Assembly (NCBI GenBank): GCA_002340255.1
Contig: DDLS01000056.1
Coordinates: forward strand, 1-6,371
Direction: 5' to 3'
DNA: 6,371 bases
From: Cyanobacteria bacterium UBA2566
GTDB lineage: Bacteria; Cyanobacteriota; Cyanobacteriia; Cyanobacteriales; Desertifilaceae
This document shows, in pieces, positions 6,020 to 6,371 of the stretch. Position 1 is the first letter of the stretch, and every line of letters starts with the position of its first letter. The translations under genes were made by a program, and so were the position numbers. Below the pieces are notes generated by a model. The model was not told the DNA's origin. It was given only the letters and a program-made list of their open reading frames with translations, and searched no databases.

Positions 6020-6371
6020 ATGATCGATCCGTTATCTGGTGTTTTATTGCCCGTTTTAATTAATCTTGTTACCGGACGTGCCGATGCGAAGGTATTGGCT
6101 CCTGGTTTAGATCGGCAGATTGAACGGTTGCAACAGCACCAAATTCCCCAGATCAGTTTTGCACCGATGTACTGAAACAGGGAAAGAGTCCCCAGAGCGG
6201 GGGTAAGCGTTTGGCGATTATTGGCGAACCAGGTTCAGGGAAAACGACACGGTTACAAGCCATTTCCCGGTGGATTTTGAACAACGATCTCGGTTTGCCC
6301 ATTTGGGTATCTTTGCGGACGCTAGAGAGGTGCAGTATAGGGGAATATCTAGATACCCCTCTTTTGTCACT
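6020..6371 (+). pseudogene. NACHT-type STAND NTPase gene, 5' part, frameshifted and cut by window end
   Basis: Two overlapping pieces make one protein. Piece one starts at ATG 6020 (weak GGGG 11 bases upstream) with a hydrophobic N terminus, LSGVLLPVLINLVTG, then a helical stretch to QIPQISFAP, and stops at TGA 6173-6175. Piece two, one base out of register, reads DVLKQGKSPQSGGKRLAIIG and then the Walker A EPGSGKTT (about 6226-6249). It continues as RLQAISRWILNNDLGLPIWV and SLRTLERCSIGEYLDTPLLS, open to the window edge. The LAIIGEPGSGKTT / LP-I-WV-SL pattern is that of NACHT NTPases, oligomerising STAND signal-transducers. Many prokaryotic ones recognise phage or regulate cell death. Piece two has no ATG, GTG or SD of its own, so both pieces need each other. 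Inserting one base near 6164-6166 would give ISFAP-DVLKQ continuously. This may be a real inactivating deletion, an assembly error, or less likely programmed -1 frameshifting. The effector and sensor domains cannot be named: the N-terminal piece is only about 50 residues and the C terminus lies outside. A possible -10, TATACT, lies at 5970-5975 without a good -35. Confidence 0.7.

Noticed and set aside
6155..6202. Programmed -1 ribosomal frameshift in the NACHT gene
   Set aside because: AGT-TTT-GCA is not a standard slippery heptamer, and the only hairpin is about 30 bases downstream. A one-base deletion or sequence error is simpler.

Overview
The window looks like a cyanobacterial chromosome of moderate GC. 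At least eight copies of the HIP1 octamer GCGATCGC are visible, XisI/NACHT-type accessory sequence is present, and the kinases are of types common in cyanobacteria. The taxon cannot be fixed further from the sequence alone; a filamentous Oscillatoriales-like genome is only a guess.

Layout. Positions 1-189 (minus) hold the first 63 codons of a small membrane protein resembling the DUF1772/anthrone-oxygenase family. It has a good -10 box and Shine-Dalgarno (SD) site, but runs off the left edge and loses family resemblance close to it. Positions 247-532 (plus) are a decayed xisI gene, still readable through two frameshifts and several stops, with no xisH beside it. Positions 566-2290 (minus) encode a complete HerA-like hexameric ATPase (HAS-barrel plus DUF87). 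A 298-bp divergent intergenic region separates it from a soluble histidine kinase without a recognisable sensor domain (2589-3644, plus). The kinase ends inside a short heptamer repeat. Fifty-three bases later comes an ABC1/AarF/UbiB-family atypical kinase with two C-terminal membrane segments (3698-5371, plus). After a 139-bp convergent spacer with a long imperfect inverted repeat lies a four-helix 'phage holin 4' membrane protein (5511-5867, minus), with a recognisable promoter and SD. The right edge (6020-6371, plus) is the 5' part of a NACHT-type STAND NTPase gene. Its N-terminal frame and its P-loop frame are out of register by one base.

How they fit together. The three long genes are intact and look like ordinary chromosomal functions: DNA-end processing or translocation, phospho-signalling, and quinone/lipid-associated kinase activity. 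The histidine kinase and ABC1 genes may be co-transcribed. The accessory or conflict-type genes at the two sides (xisI, NACHT) both look broken. I see no complete new defence system here. The points most worth checking are the NACHT frameshift, the xisI relic and the left-edge junction. No tRNA, rRNA, CRISPR array or transposase gene was recognised.
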